Source: JACVRW01 sp963825345 (GTDB lineage: Bacteria; Actinomycetota; Thermoleophilia; Solirubrobacterales; Thermoleophilaceae). From it: a DNA stretch of 64,000 nt. The stretch lies in NCBI GenBank assembly GCA_963825345.1, contig CAWGSQ010000012.1, positions 787,245 to 851,244 of the forward strand. The letters are read 5' to 3'. Below the pieces are notes generated by a model. That model did not search any database. It was given only the letters and a program-made list of their open reading frames with translations, and was not told the DNA's origin. The position numbers and the translations under genes are program-made. Position 1 is the first letter of the stretch, and every line of letters begins with the position of its first letter. Shown in pieces: positions 25,611 through 35,790 of the stretch.

Positions 25611-27912
25611 ATGGCCGGCCCCTCCGCCAGGCTCGTCGTAGTCCTTGCTCTTGCCGCTGCCGCGGTCGCGCTGCTGGCGCTGCCGCTTCGAACCGATGAC
25701 GGTCAGCGCCGTGAGGCCGGCGTGCCCGGGCGAGCCGCTCTGGGGGCCCTGTCAGGCGATTCCGCGGGTCGCGCGGCTCCCGTAGAGCCCTCGACGCACC
25801 CGCACGCCCACACCCAGGCTCCGGGAGTTCCCCAGAACATGACCGAGCATCAGCTGCGCGAGTTCGAGACCGCGGTCCTCGGCCCGGAGCACGCACGCGA
25901 ACATGCGATGCAGCGCCGCGCCCAGCGCGAGGCGGCCGCTGAGGGAGTCGAGCCCAGCTCGCCTGCCGCCTCAGCGGCGGCTGCGGGTCCTCCGGCCGAG
26001 GTAGGGCGCTGGGGGGCGGCGTTCCAGATCCCCGTTATGGCCATCCACGGCGCGGTGCTCCCGACCGGAAAGGTTATGTGGTTCTCATATCCGGAGAACC
26101 CGAGCACTCTTCACAACCCGGACGGCGCGAATGTGCCGAACACGGCGCAGGCGTGGCTCTGGGATCCCGCCACCGGGACCTCCACGCGCGTGGACCCGCC
26201 GCTGTGGCGCGACCCGAAGGACGGCGTCATGAAGCCGGCCAACATCTGGTGCGCCGGCCAGACGTTCACCGCCGACGGCCGTCTCGTGGTGGTCGGCGGC
26301 AACCTCGCGTTCAGCACCTCCACCGGCAACTTCAAGGGCCTCAAGAAGGTCTACACGTTCAACCCGTTCAACGAGACTTGGACCGAGCAGCCGGACATGC
26401 GTCACGGGCGGTGGTACCCGAGCGCCGTCCGGCTCCCCGACGGCCGCATCCCGATCCTGAGCGGCTGGGACGAGAGCGGCACGAGCCCCCCGGTCTATGA
26501 CAAGGACGTGGAGGTCTTCACCCCGTCCGCGGACCTGAACGGGCGCGGCTCGATCTCGCTCATCGGGCAGACCGGGGTCTCCGGCATGCCACCGACCGGC
26601 GGCCTCTACCCGCACATGTTCGCGATGCCGAGCGGGCGCACGCTCGTGGCCGGCCCCTTCCCCGGGGACAGCTGGTTCATGAACAGCGCCCGGCGCCACG
26701 TCGTTCAGCTGGACGGACGTGCCGAACCTCGCGCGCGACCGGCTGTGGGGGACCGCCGTGCTTATGCCGGGCGCCCCCGACGGATCCTCACAGGTGATGG
26801 GTCTGGGCGGGAGCGCGCCACCCACGATCACCTCCACGACGACCGACCTCGCCGTCCGGACGACCGAGGTGTTCGACGAGGCGAACCCCGGTCTCGGCTG
26901 GCGGGCGGCGCCGTCCATGAACGTCGGCCGCGGCCACCACAACACGGTCCTCCTGCCGGACGGCTCGATGGTCACCGTCGGCGGCGGCGTCGGCATCCGC
27001 AACGGGGACCAGTGGGAGGGCGACGAGGCGCAGAAGCAGGCCGAGCTCTGGGATCCGGCGACCGGGAACTGGCGGCTCGGCCCCTCGGAGGCGGAGAAGC
27101 GCACCTACCACTCGATCGCGATGCTGCTGCCCGACGGCCGCGTCATCTCGGCGGGCGACGACGTCAACGGCGGCATCGACAAGGACACCGCGGAGATCTA
27201 CGAGCTGCCCTACCTGTTCAAGGGCACGCGGCCCACGATCAGCTGGGCACCGGGCGCGATCCGCACCGGCACCACATTCGAGGTGGACACCCCGAACGCG
27301 AACATCATCCGCGCCACTCTCCTCGCACCCTCGGCCGTCACGCACGCGGCGGACATGAACCAGCGCTCGATCGAGCTCAGCGTCAGCCAGCGGAGCGGCG
27401 GGGTCACGCTCAGCGCGCCCGCAACAGCGGCGATCGCACCGCCCGGTTACTACATGCTCTTCCTCCTCAACGACAGCGGCGTTCCGTCGGTCGCGAGGTG
27501 GGTCCGCCTGTCAGTCGACGGCACACCCTCGGCGCTGCCCGAGCAGCAGCGGGGGGTGGCCGTGCCGGGTCTGTCTCCAACCACGACTCCGAATCAGGTC
27601 TACGCCCTGTCCCGCGCCGTCGGCAGCCGGCTCGCCAGGAAGGCCCTCGCCAAGGAGCTGCGGCGCTTCTACCGCAGCCACCGCGCCCTGCGGCAGCGCT
27701 GCAGCCGGAGCAAGGTGTCGGTGGTCTCCTGCTCGGTTTCCTGGGTGTTCCCGAAGAGCCGCGGGGCGGGCAAGCCGCCGCGGCGCTATCGAGGGGTGGT
27801 GAAGGTGACCCGGACGGGGGCGAAGACCTACAGCTACTTCCTGAAGCTGAAGCGCCGCCTCGCGGGGCACCGGCCGGCGCTGATAACGCGCAGGGGTCGC
27901 CTGCGCGCCTGA
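25611..27912 (+). CDS. Secreted galactose-oxidase/glyoxal-oxidase-like beta-propeller protein
   Basis: About 765 residues. Signal segment MAGPSARLVVVLALAAAAVALL, then a Pro/Ala/Glu-rich linker, then kelch-type propeller blades with repeated LPDGR/VVGG pairs (TFTADGRLVVVGGNLAF, AVRLPDGRIPILSGWDE, VLLPDGSMVTVGGGVG, MLLPDGRVISAGDDVNGG), then the DUF1929 immunoglobulin-like domain that ends GYYMLFLLNDSGVPSVARWV. This is the architecture of copper radical oxidases. A basic C-terminal domain of about 120 residues (LRRFYRSHRALRQRCSRSK) is extra. One split Val codon GT[T][C] near 26705. Whether the Tyr-Cys cofactor is present cannot be settled by eye. Confidence 0.82.
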
Positions 27913-28125
27913 ACGGGCGGCTCAGAGGGGACTCGAACCTCCTCCACGAAAGCCCCGCTCTGGCGGGATCCCGAGACCCGTGTTAGCGTCGGTCGCGAGG
28001 GCCTGACCCTCGACTCAGGGCCGTTCAGGACGGATCCGCACGAGCGCCCACGAAACGCACGACGCACTGCTGAGGGATTGGCGCTGCCTCGAAACCCCAA
28101 TCCCGTAGACCTCTGGGAGGTCATC

Positions 28126-29000
28126 TTGAAGCAGTCCTTTTCCAAGGAGACGGTGCGCCCGGCCTTATCGCCGTGGTCGCCGCCGCGCTCCTCGCGCTAG
28201 GCGCGGCCGGCTCGGCAGCGGCCGCCACGCCCGCGCCGTACTTCAACGGTTTTGAGACCGACACGAACGACTGGTCCGGCGCAAACCGCGTCGCGTCGGG
28301 CTCGAACGGGGTGACGTCCGCCAGCGGCGCCTTCCACGCCGAAGCGGTCGGCGGCCCCTTCACCAAGTGGGGCGGCTACACCAACGAGTTCCCGGCGAGC
28401 GGCTACACCACCTCGCTGGACATCTACCTCGACCCCGCGAGCGGGGCGGCCAACGACACGCGCTTCGACTGGACGTCGGCGATCAACACGCCGGCAGGAC
28501 CCACCCACAGGCGTGACTTCGTGTTCAACGGCGGCTACTACAACGACGCCAGTGGCCCCGGGGCGGGCGACTCCCGCTTCGTGTTCAGCGCCAGCAATAG
28601 CTCCGGGCGGGCCAACTCGTTCCCGAAGAACCCCGGGCGTGACCCGATCGCGATCACGGATGCCGGCTGGTACACGTTCCAGCACGAGTTCTACGACAGC
28701 GGGAGCGGCGTGCTGGCGGTTGACCTGAGCATCCTCGATGCCGGCGGCGCCGTCGTGAACACATGGACGCTGAGCGATCCGAGCGACGTCATCGGCATCA
28801 CGGTGGGCGGCAACCGCTACGGCTGGTTTCCCCAGAACGAGTTCCCGTTCCTAGCGTTCGACAACTCGCGGCTCTCGGTCGCGGTCGGTCCCCCGACCAG
28901 CGCCGATCAGTGCAAGAAGGGCGGCTGGGAGCAGTTCAACACGCCCCGGACGTTCAAGAACCAGGGCGACTGCGTCAGCTTCGTCCAGAACGGCAAGTAG
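28126..29000 (+). CDS. Secreted protein of unknown function
   Basis: About 290 residues, TTG start behind gggagg (5 bases of spacing). After a frame shift near 28160 the signal segment LIAVVAAALLALGAAGSAAA precedes a mature part rich in Gly, Asn and aromatic residues: YFNGFETDTNDWSGANRVAS, HAEAVGGPFTKWGGYTNEFP and a C-terminal CKKGGWEQFNTPRTFKNQGD with two Cys. The last block recalls small cell-wall or lectin-like endings of secreted actinobacterial proteins. The fold is probably a beta-sandwich; no enzyme motif is seen. A strong terminator follows. Confidence 0.68.
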
Positions 29001-29024
29001 GCAGTAGGTTCAGCCGGATCGGTC

Positions 29025-29060
29025 GAGAGGGCCCGCCGCGAGGTGGGCCCTCTCGCCTTT
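29025..29060 (+). terminator. Rho-independent-type terminator
   Basis: gagagggccc (29025-29034) pairs perfectly with gggccctctc (29045-29054) around a 10-base loop, followed by gcctttcgg. It ends the secreted-protein gene, and the hairpin can serve the convergent methyltransferase gene as well. Confidence 0.8.
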
Positions 29061-29066
29061 CGGCGT

Positions 29067-29834
29067 TCAGGCCTTGCCGCGCACGGCGCACGCCGTCGCG
29101 CTCAGCGTGAACTCGCCGGCCGGCTCGCCCAGACCCTTGAACAGCTCGGTGCGCAGCTGCTCGCGTTGCCCCGAATCGAGCTTCGCCAGGTACGCCCCGG
29201 CCGGGCCCACTCCGTAGGTGAACGGCTCCCAGAGGTCGTCGAAGCCGGTGTAGCCAGTCTCGACGCGCAGGTGGTCCGTATCCACGTCGGTCAGCCCGAC
29301 CCGCTGCCAGAGCTCTTCCAGCTCCTCCACGCTCCGGTAGCGCATCGTGCTTCCCTCGTCCGGGGCACCCGAGTCGAGCCGTCGCGCGGCGTCCCAGAAG
29401 CCGCGCAGCATCTGCATGTCCTCGCCGTAGGACCAGGTGCAGGCCGCGACCACGCCGCCCGGTCGCGCCACCCGCCGCATCTCCGACACGCCTGCGTCGG
29501 CGTCACGCATGAAGTTCACCACGAGCTGGGAGAGCGCTGCGTCGAACCGGTCGTCTCCCCACGGAAGCTCCTCGGCGGCGGCCTGCCGCACGTCCGCGCC
29601 CGGCGCCCGCTCGGTGGTGGCGGCCACGAACGGCTCCGACGGATCGGCCGCCGCGACGTTCCCCGCGCCCACCCGTTGCACCAAGCGCTCGGTGAGCGCG
29701 CCGGGGCCGCAGCCCACGTCGACGACCACCATGCCGGGGCCGACCCCTGCGAACTCGATCAGTCGCGGTGCCAGCTCGCGCGAGTAGCGCCCCATGAAGC
29801 GGTCGTACTTGTCACCGGCGACGGCGAAGCTCAT
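29067..29834 (-). CDS. SAM-dependent methyltransferase (class I, UbiE-like)
   Basis: 255 residues, intact. The SAM site is VVVDVGCGPGALTERLVQRV, followed by NVAAADPSEPFVAA, AAEELPWGDDRFDAALSQL and RRVARPGGVVAACTW, the standard motifs I-III of methyltransferase type 11. The C-terminal half (ELEELWQRVGLTDVDTDHL) is the substrate cap. The substrate cannot be told. Confidence 0.88.
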   Translation of the reverse strand: MSFAVAGDKYDRFMGRYSRELAPRLIEFAGVGPGMVVVDVGCGPGALTERLVQRVGAGNVAAADPSEPFVAATTERAPGADVRQAAAEELPWGDDRFDAALSQLVVNFMRDADAGVSEMRRVARPGGVVAACTWSYGEDMQMLRGFWDAARRLDSGAPDEGSTMRYRSVEELEELWQRVGLTDVDTDHLRVETGYTGFDDLWEPFTYGVGPAGAYLAKLDSGQREQLRTELFKGLGEPAGEFTLSATACAVRGKA

Positions 29835-29867
29835 GGGTGGTATTCAAACCGAGTTGCGTCCCGTCGC

Positions 29868-29978
29868 CTAGGGGAACCTGAAGCCGGCGGAAGCCTCTGC
29901 GGCGGGCAGTGCGAACACCAGCGCCGTCAGCGAAAGAACCTTGAGGGCGGTGTAGCGGTTGCTGATCTTGGCGAGCAT
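29868..29978 (-). CDS. Small secreted or membrane peptide, 36 residues
   Basis: ATG behind a good ribosome binding site (cggaggtcgac). The sequence MLAKISNRYTALKVLSLTAL continues VFALPAAEASAGFRFP: a basic head, one hydrophobic segment and an AxA-type cleavage site, then a very short end. It begins 34 bases past the methyltransferase start on the same strand, so it is upstream of it in transcription and could be co-transcribed with it. It compares in layout with the 39-residue peptide at 18376. Confidence 0.5.
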   Translation of the reverse strand: MLAKISNRYTALKVLSLTALVFALPAAEASAGFRFP

Positions 29979-30091
29979 GTCGACCTCCGAGGTCCGTTGG
30001 TAGCTGCTTACAGACCAAGCATCCCGCCGACGCCACCGGCCGGAAAGGCGCCCTAGGTGTCGATCTACCCACCCTCCTTAGTAGAGCGGGC

Positions 30092-30298
30092 TTAGTTCCG
30101 CTTCTTCCGACGGCCACGCGGCTGGAGGATGCGCGGCAGCGGCACCGGGAAAGCGAACGGGCTTCCGTGCCCCTCCCGGTCCTCACGCGTCGGGCGGTCG
30201 TCGGGATCGTGGGGCAGCGGCGGGATGCCACTGAGCTTGCCGGCGGGTTTCTCGCCAGTCTCTGGGCCTTGCTTCATGCCCTCGCGGCGTAGACGCAT
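30092..30298 (-). CDS. Small basic Pro-rich protein, 68 residues
   Basis: ATG preceded by aggaggttgag. MRLRREGMKQGPETGEKPAG, then a Pro/Asp-rich middle (IPPLPHDPDDRPTREDREG) and a strongly basic end (QPRGRRKKRN). No family was recognised. The clear ribosome binding site and the unbroken frame support a real gene. It is divergent from the membrane-protein gene at 30407. Confidence 0.5.
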   Translation of the reverse strand: MRLRREGMKQGPETGEKPAGKLSGIPPLPHDPDDRPTREDREGHGSPFAFPVPLPRILQPRGRRKKRN

Positions 30299-30406
30299 CA
30301 GTCTCAACCTCCTCGTTGAGGATGGGGCGACTCTACGCCCTTCCACCTGCTCACCGCGGGTTATGAGAGGGTCTTCGGAGTGCTCGCAGTAGGAGGGTAG
30401 GTCGCG

Positions 30407-31153
30407 TTGGAGGATGAAGGATCCGGGCAAGGCGCACGGAGCGATGACCTGCAGGCCGACCACGTTCACGCCGACGCGGACGAGGTTCAGGCATTCACGG
30501 AAGCGCTCACCGGTCGACGTGCCACGACGGTCGGTGATGAAGACGGGAAGTTTGGGAGCGGATGGCTGTACGCCGCCGTCATCGCGGTGGCGCTCGCGGC
30601 CAACTACGCCGTGTTCAGATACTTCGGAGCCAGCTATCTCGACTGGTATGTGAACAACGGGGCGAAACTCGCGCTCGCGCTTGGCCTTTTCTCCCTGGCG
30701 ATCAAGCTTGACGACGAGCCGGGCCTGATCGCCGCGCATCCGACCAACTATCTCGCGGCCTGGTTCGCGTTCTTCGGCCAGGGCTTCTTCTGGCTCAGCA
30801 ACATTCTCAAGCCCGAGTCGTATGAGTCCGGTTCGGCGCCGGTCTGGGACGACCTCGTGACGATCCTCTTCGCCCTCGCCTGGACCGTGGCGGCGTTTGT
30901 GTGGCTAGGCGTTGTCGTCCCGGCGCAGTACTGCGTGACCCTCGTCTGCGGAGCCCCGGTCAGGCTGACCCTCGGAACCCGCGGCGATGTGATCGTCGAG
31001 CGGTTTCAAAGCAAGAAGCCGCGCCCCGGCGCGACGTGGCTACCGACAAGGGCAAGGCGGATCAACGTCGGACTCAACGTCCGGGAACAGCCCGTCACAG
31101 CAACGGCCGCAATCTCCGCAGCAGTGCTCTTCGCGTTGAGCCTCGCCGTCTGA
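30407..31153 (+). CDS. Membrane protein of unknown function
   Basis: 248 residues, TTG start behind aggaggg. An acidic cytoplasmic head (LQADHVHADADEVQAFTEAL) is followed by about four membrane segments (LYAAVIAVALAANYAVFRYF, LALALGLFSLAIKL, YLAAWFAFFGQGFFWLSNIL, FALAWTVAAFVWLGVVVPAQ) and a last hydrophobic segment at the C-terminus (AAISAAVLFALSLAV). No family was recognised. The frame is intact. Confidence 0.65.
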   Translation: MEDEGSGQGARSDDLQADHVHADADEVQAFTEALTGRRATTVGDEDGKFGSGWLYAAVIAVALAANYAVFRYFGASYLDWYVNNGAKLALALGLFSLAIKLDDEPGLIAAHPTNYLAAWFAFFGQGFFWLSNILKPESYESGSAPVWDDLVTILFALAWTVAAFVWLGVVVPAQYCVTLVCGAPVRLTLGTRGDVIVERFQSKKPRPGATWLPTRARRINVGLNVREQPVTATAAISAAVLFALSLAV

Positions 31154-31179
31154 GGCTGGCGGCGGGGCACTCCCCTCGG

Positions 31180-31635
31180 CTAGATGGCCTCGGCCTCGGG
31201 CAGGAGCGAGCCGCGGGCGAGGCCGTCGGCGACCGCGTTTACCCGCTCGCCGCTCGCGCGCCATCCGCGCACCGGCCACCGGTAGCGCGCGTCATCCGTC
31301 CGCGCCAAGACGTGCCACGGGCGGCGGAAAAGGACGCGCCCGACGATGCCCGCGAGGAACAGCGCGAGCAGGACGATCAACTCGAGCGTCAGCGCGATCA
31401 CAGGGAACACGACGGCTAACAGGAGTGCGGTCAGGGCAACGACAGCGAACCCGACAAGGATGCCGGCTCCAGCGTCGTCAATTCCGAAGAAGTCCCCCAT
31501 CGTGTCGAGGAACCCGTCCCCGCCGTCGCCGCCGCCGGGGTCGTGGATGTCGTCGCGCCGGATCCGCACGCGCGTGGGTAGCCACTGGCGGCCGACCTTC
31601 CACTCCCGGCCGTCAGGTGCCGTGACCTGCCTCAT
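31180..31635 (-). CDS. Membrane protein of unknown function
   Basis: 151 residues. The N-terminal stretch VTAPDGREWKVGRQWLPTRV is a pattern seen in uncharacterised Solirubrobacterales proteins. It is followed by two hydrophobic segments (ILVGFAVVALTALLLAVVFP, LTLELIVLLALFLAGIVGRV) and a cytoplasmic end with RPWHVLARTDD. The ATG overlaps the SnoaL-like stop by 4 bases, so it is the second gene of a two-gene leftward unit. Confidence 0.65.
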   Translation of the reverse strand: MRQVTAPDGREWKVGRQWLPTRVRIRRDDIHDPGGGDGGDGFLDTMGDFFGIDDAGAGILVGFAVVALTALLLAVVFPVIALTLELIVLLALFLAGIVGRVLFRRPWHVLARTDDARYRWPVRGWRASGERVNAVADGLARGSLLPEAEAI

Positions 31636-32036
31636 CCGCCCTCAAGGCCCACGGCCTCCAGGGCCTCGGCTTTGGATGGGTACTGGGTCGCCGAGACGGC
31701 CGTCTCGCCGTCGAAGGTCCACACGAAGCCGCGCTGACGAGAAGTGGGCGCGCCGCTCCCCTTGCCGCGCCCCGAGACCCGGACCACGACGACCACGTGT
31801 TCGTCGAGATCCAGGATCTCCTCGAGTTCAAGGGCGAAGTCGTCGAAGGCTTGCGCGATGTCCTCCCGGAACTCCGCCGCCCAGTTGGGCCCCGAGAAGA
31901 CCTGGCCCAAGAGCACTGAGTGAAACTCGAAGTTCGGGCTGATCCTGGATTGCGACAGGGCATTCCAGGACTCGGCGTCGCCACTGGCGACCGCCCGGAA
32001 GCCCTCCCGAAGAAACTCCACATTCTCCCGCGACAT
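31632..32036 (-). CDS. SnoaL-like (NTF2-fold) protein, copy 3
   Basis: 134 residues, intact. MSRENVEFLREGFRAVASGD, then FEFHSVLLGQVFSGPNWAAE and ELEEILDLDEHVVVVVRVSG. It has the same opening as the pair at 15784-16606 but is diverged. It overlaps the downstream membrane-protein gene by 4 bases. The substrate is unknown. Confidence 0.82.
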   Translation of the reverse strand: MSRENVEFLREGFRAVASGDAESWNALSQSRISPNFEFHSVLLGQVFSGPNWAAEFREDIAQAFDDFALELEEILDLDEHVVVVVRVSGRGKGSGAPTSRQRGFVWTFDGETAVSATQYPSKAEALEAVGLEGG

Positions 32037-32056
32037 CGGTCGCCAAGTATCGCGCC

Positions 32057-33788
32057 TCAGCCGAACGTGAACGCGTAGCCGGACACGCCCTCGTCGAGGT
32101 TCAGGGTCAGCCGGTGGCGCTCGGCGCGGGGGAGGTCCACCAGCTCATAGAGGCGCTGGCGCTCCACGACCACGCGACCCGCCTGCACGTCGCGCCTGCA
32201 AGGCGGGCGGCGATCGGGCGGCCGTCGAGCAGCACGTGCACGGTTCTCGGCAGGCGTCCGCGCGAACCGAGCACCAGGTAGACGCGGCGGGCTCCGAAGT
32301 CGAGCTCGAGGCGCGCGTTCGCGAGGGCGGTGGCGGCCTCGTCGCCGATCCGCCAGCGGCCGCCGTAGCCGAGCTGGTCGGGCCGCAGCTCGCCGGGCTG
32401 GTCGAACTCCTGTGTCCCGGACCGGATCCGGCCGTTGGCGAACCGCTCCGCGCGCGCCGCCCCCAAATAGGTCTCGGGAGTCGTGACCCCCGGCGAGGCC
32501 TGAGTTCCGTGGCCGCCTGCTCGCGCGCCCGGGCGCCGCCCCTCCTCCTGGAGCAGCTCGCGGATCACGTCCTCCTTCTCGGCGTAGTCGCCCTCGCCGA
32601 AGTGGACGTAGCGCACGCGGCCCTCGCCATCGAGGAAGTACGACGCCGGCCAGTACTGGTTCTGGTAGGCCTCCCAGACCGCGTAGTCGTTGTCCTGGAC
32701 CACGGGATAGCGGAGGTCGTTCTGGGCGATCGCGTCGCGCACGTTCGACTCGTCGCGCTCGAACGGGAACTCGGGCGTGTGAACTCCGACGATCACGAGA
32801 CCGGCCTTGCGGTAGCGCCGGTCCCAGGCCTTCAGGTAGGGGAAGTGCGGATGCAGTTGATGCACGTGTAGGTCCAGAAGTCCACGAGCACGGGGTGCCC
32901 GCGCAGCGAATCGAGCGTGAGCGCCCGCCCGCCGGGCGTGTTGAACCACGTCTGGGTGCCTGCGAAGTCGGGGGCGTCGCCGAGCACGGGCAGCGGGGCG
33001 CCTGCGGCGTGCGGTCTCGCCCGGGTGTCGGGCTTGCGGTCGCCGCGCAGGTCAGCCAGGCGGGTCCGCGCCGCGCCGCTCTCCTCGAGCTCCTTCGAGG
33101 GGTTCACGAGGAACGCCGGCAGGTCGTTGGCGATCGCCGTCTGGAAGCGCAGGTCGTACTCGCCCAGCATCAGCAGGGCCACCAGCACCATCACCGCCCC
33201 GGTGGCGAGCTGGAGCCGCGCGCTCTGCCCGGACAGCCGGCGGGTGAGCCGCCGCCCGCCGATCATCAGGGCGTAGAGCACCACCGCCGTGCCGATGCCA
33301 TACGCGAGCGCCACGGCAAGCCGCCCCGCAGTGAAGGTCTGCGCAGCCGACACCGTGATCACCCCGGCGAGGATCGGCCCGGCGCACGGCGCGTACACGA
33401 GCCCCAGGCTCGCGCCGAGCACGAGTCCCGACCCGAAGCCCTCGCCCGAGCCGGCCGGGCGCCGGGCCCCGGCGGGCACGAGCCTGCCGATCGCGGCCTC
33501 GAGCCGGGCACCCAGGCGCGGAATCAGGAGCGAGAGGCCGAACACGAGCAGCACGACAATGGCCGCGGTCCGGACGAGGTCGTCCGGCAGCCCGAGCGCG
33601 TCTATTACATAGACGAGCGCGACGGTGGCGAAGGTGAACGAGAGCGCGAGCCCGGTGACCACGCCCAGCGGCCTGCGCCGCCCGCCGGTCACGCCGGCCG
33701 AGAGTGCCACCGGCAGCACGGGCAGCACGCAGGGCGACACGGCGGTCGCCGCACCGGCGACGAACGCGAAGACGATCAGCAGTGCCAC
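32057..33788 (-). CDS. dipZ: Cytochrome c biogenesis/thiol-disulfide transporter fused to thioredoxin domain (DipZ type)
   Basis: About 575 residues. The N-terminal CcdA-like membrane domain (FVAGAATAVSPCVLPVLPVA with its conserved Cys, and LVYAPCAGPILAGVITVSAA with the second) carries reducing power across the membrane. A linker and a thioredoxin/TlpA domain follow, with WTYTCINCIRT (CxxC), then YPVVQDNDYAVWEAYQNQYW. The C-terminal carbohydrate-binding-like domain is typical of DipZ. Frame shifts near 32865 and 32195 must be corrected. GTG start at 33786-33788. It probably keeps exported thiol proteins reduced. Confidence 0.85.
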
Positions 33789-33850
33789 GCGACGGAGGGT
33801 GGCAGGCCGTGATCGGCGTACGATCCGCTGACCCGACGAAGGACTACAAC

Positions 33851-33982
33851 GTGCACGCGAGAGTTGCCACGTGGGAGGGCGGGGATCCCGAGCAGACCCG
33901 CGCATCGATCGACCAGATCAAGGAGCGCGCGGCGGCCGGCCCTCCCGAGGGCGTGCCCGGCGGTCATGCTGATCTCCCGCGC
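33851..33982 (+). pseudogene. Truncated antibiotic-biosynthesis-monooxygenase-like fragment
   Basis: From a GTG at 33851 the residues MHARVATWEGGDPEQTRASIDQIK, then GPPEGVPG-VMLISR after a split Gly codon near 33961 (GG[C][G]), match the first half of a small ABM-like ferredoxin-fold protein family common in actinobacteria. The second half is missing because the convergent HD-GYP gene ends here. It is probably a remnant, possibly still expressed as a short peptide. Confidence 0.45.
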
Positions 33983-35086
33983 TCAGGCCGCGACGGGCTG
34001 GGGCTGCCGCAGGCAGGCGGCGAGCGCCTCGACGACGTCCGGGTCGAACTGGGTCCCCGCGTGTCGCCTGAGTTCGCTGACCGCTGCGTCGATCTCCATC
34101 GGGTCGCGGTGGGGCCAGCGCTTCGTCATCACCCCGTAGGCGCCGCACGCCGAGACGATCCGGCTGGCCATCGGGATCTGGTCGCCGCTCAGCCCGTACG
34201 GGTAGCCCTGGCCGTCGGGCCGCTCGTGGTGCAGCCGAACGATCAGCGCCACCGCCTCGAGGCCGGGCACGCGCGACACCATCTCCGCGCCCCACTCCGG
34301 ATGGAGGCGCATCAACTCGCGCTCCTGCGGGTCGAGCCGTCCCGGCTTGTGCAGCACGCTCGTGGGCACCCGCAGCTTGCCCACGTCGTGCACGAGCGCG
34401 GCCAGCTCCACCTCCACGAGTCTCGGCTCCACCGAGGTCCAGCCGAACCGCCACCTCGCGCGCCGTCGCGGCGACCTCGAGCGAGTGCCTGTAGGTGGCG
34501 CCGTCGGCCTCCGCAAGCGCCTTGACCAGCGCGCGAATCTCCGGCTCGGAGTCGCCAAGACTGAGCTGACGGCCGGCATGGTGGTCCAGCATGCCGCCCA
34601 CCAGTGCGGCCACCTCGTCGAGCAGGTCACGCTCGCGCTCGCTCGAGCCTGCGTGCGCCGTCCGGCCCCGCCCAGGCAGAGCGTCCCGCGCTCCTCGGCC
34701 CCCACCAGGACGGTCGCCGAGGCAACGCTCCCGAAGCCAGACGCGCCGGCCGACGCGGCCACGCGTCGCCCGATCAGGTCCGGGTCGGTGCCGGCTCCCG
34801 CCACCGCCGCCAATGGCCGGCCAAGTCCCGGGGGACTCACAAGGATCCACGCCTTCTCGAACCCGAGCACGGTACGCGCGTGCTCCGCCAGCCGCTCGAG
34901 CACCATCCCGGAGTAGCCGAGCCGCTGCGGGGAAGGCAAGCGCACCCGACTGCTGGCGGCGTGCTCGCGACGGGACGGACCGGCAAGCCGGTCGCTCCGC
35001 GCGGAGGCGGTGAGCAACGGAAGGACAAATAGATAAGCGAGCAGGCTGAGACCAAGCCACCCTGCCAGCACGTATACGAAAGTCAC
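33983..35086 (-). CDS. HD-GYP domain phosphodiesterase with GAF-like sensor
   Basis: About 367 residues, GTG start. One N-terminal membrane segment (VYVLAGWLGLSLLAYLFVL), a GAF-like domain (LERLAEHARTVLGFEKAWIL), then after two shifts (regions 34400-34640) the HD-GYP core: SLEVAATAREVAVRL, LAALVHDVGKLRVP with the HD pair, HPEWGAEMV, VRLHHERPDGQGYPYGLSGD with the GYP motif, and SRIVSACGAYGVMT. It should hydrolyse c-di-GMP. With the EAL protein at 18541 it makes two c-di-GMP-degrading enzymes in the window and no active cyclase. Confidence 0.85.
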   Translation of the reverse strand: MTFVYVLAGWLGLSLLAYLFVLPLLTASARSDRLAGPSRREHAASSRVRLPSPQRLGYSGMVLERLAEHARTVLGFEKAWILVSPPGLGRPLAAVAGAGTDPDLIGRRVAASAGASGFGSVASATVLVGAEERGTLCLGGAGRRTQARASASVTCSTRWPHWWAACWTTMPAVSSVLATPSRRFARWSRRLRRPTAPPTGTRSRSPRRRARWRFGWTSVEPRLVEVELAALVHDVGKLRVPTSVLHKPGRLDPQERELMRLHPEWGAEMVSRVPGLEAVALIVRLHHERPDGQGYPYGLSGDQIPMASRIVSACGAYGVMTKRWPHRDPMEIDAAVSELRRHAGTQFDPDVVEALAACLRQPQPVAA

Positions 35087-35209
35087 GGCTGCGAGGCCTT
35101 CCCGTCGTGGACAACCGCCTCGCGGTCGCGCGGGAGTAAGCCCTCTAAGCCGACCGCGGTCAAGCGCAATCGGTCCGCTGCACGGGTTCGGTGGAGCTTT
35201 GGGGCGGAA

Positions 35210-35652
35210 CTACTCGCCCGCGCGAGGCTCCCAGCCGATGTCGTCGACCAGGCCGTCGCGGAAGTGGTAGGTCCAGCTGACCTTCGTCTCGGCGAACGAG
35301 CCATCCGGCCTTGTAAGGCGGATCGAGCCGCGCACGATCACCGAGTCTCCGGCGACGTCGAACGTCTTGGCGCGCAGCTGCGGCTTGAAGCCGCTCTCGA
35401 TCGACGTGCTGGAAGAACTCGCGGATCTCCTCCGGCCCGCGAAGCAGCGCCGTGCTGCCCGCCGCCGGCCGAGGAGGTCCCGCCCCCGCGTACGGGCGCA
35501 TCTCGATGTCGTCGTGGGCAGATCGTGAGCAGCTCCTCGATGCCGGCGAACGCGCCGTCGGCCGCGATTCGGTCGTACACGCGCTGGATCGCGGCGAGGT
35601 CGGGCGTGGAGGTCGTGCTGCCGGCCATGATGAGGTGATCGCGCGCATCCAT
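35210..35652 (-). CDS. SnoaL-like (NTF2-fold) protein, copy 4
   Basis: About 147 residues after two shifts (near 35515 and 35405). STTSTPDLAAIQRVYDRIAA, ELLTICHDDIEMRPYAGAG, LLRGPEEIREFF and a C-terminal GSFAETKVSWTYHFRDGLVD follow the NTF2-like plan. This copy is less close to the others. A shorter start at MAGST is possible. Function unknown. Confidence 0.72.
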
Positions 35653-35790
35653 GCAGGTGCGAGTGTCGCATGATCTGACGGCGCTGCCTCAGCGCGATTC
35701 TCGCCGCTAGACTGCACGCTCGACCTCGCGGCCGGCCGCGGCTCGTTTGCGTGCCCCCGGTCGCCTCTCTCACTACCTTCCGAAGGACCC

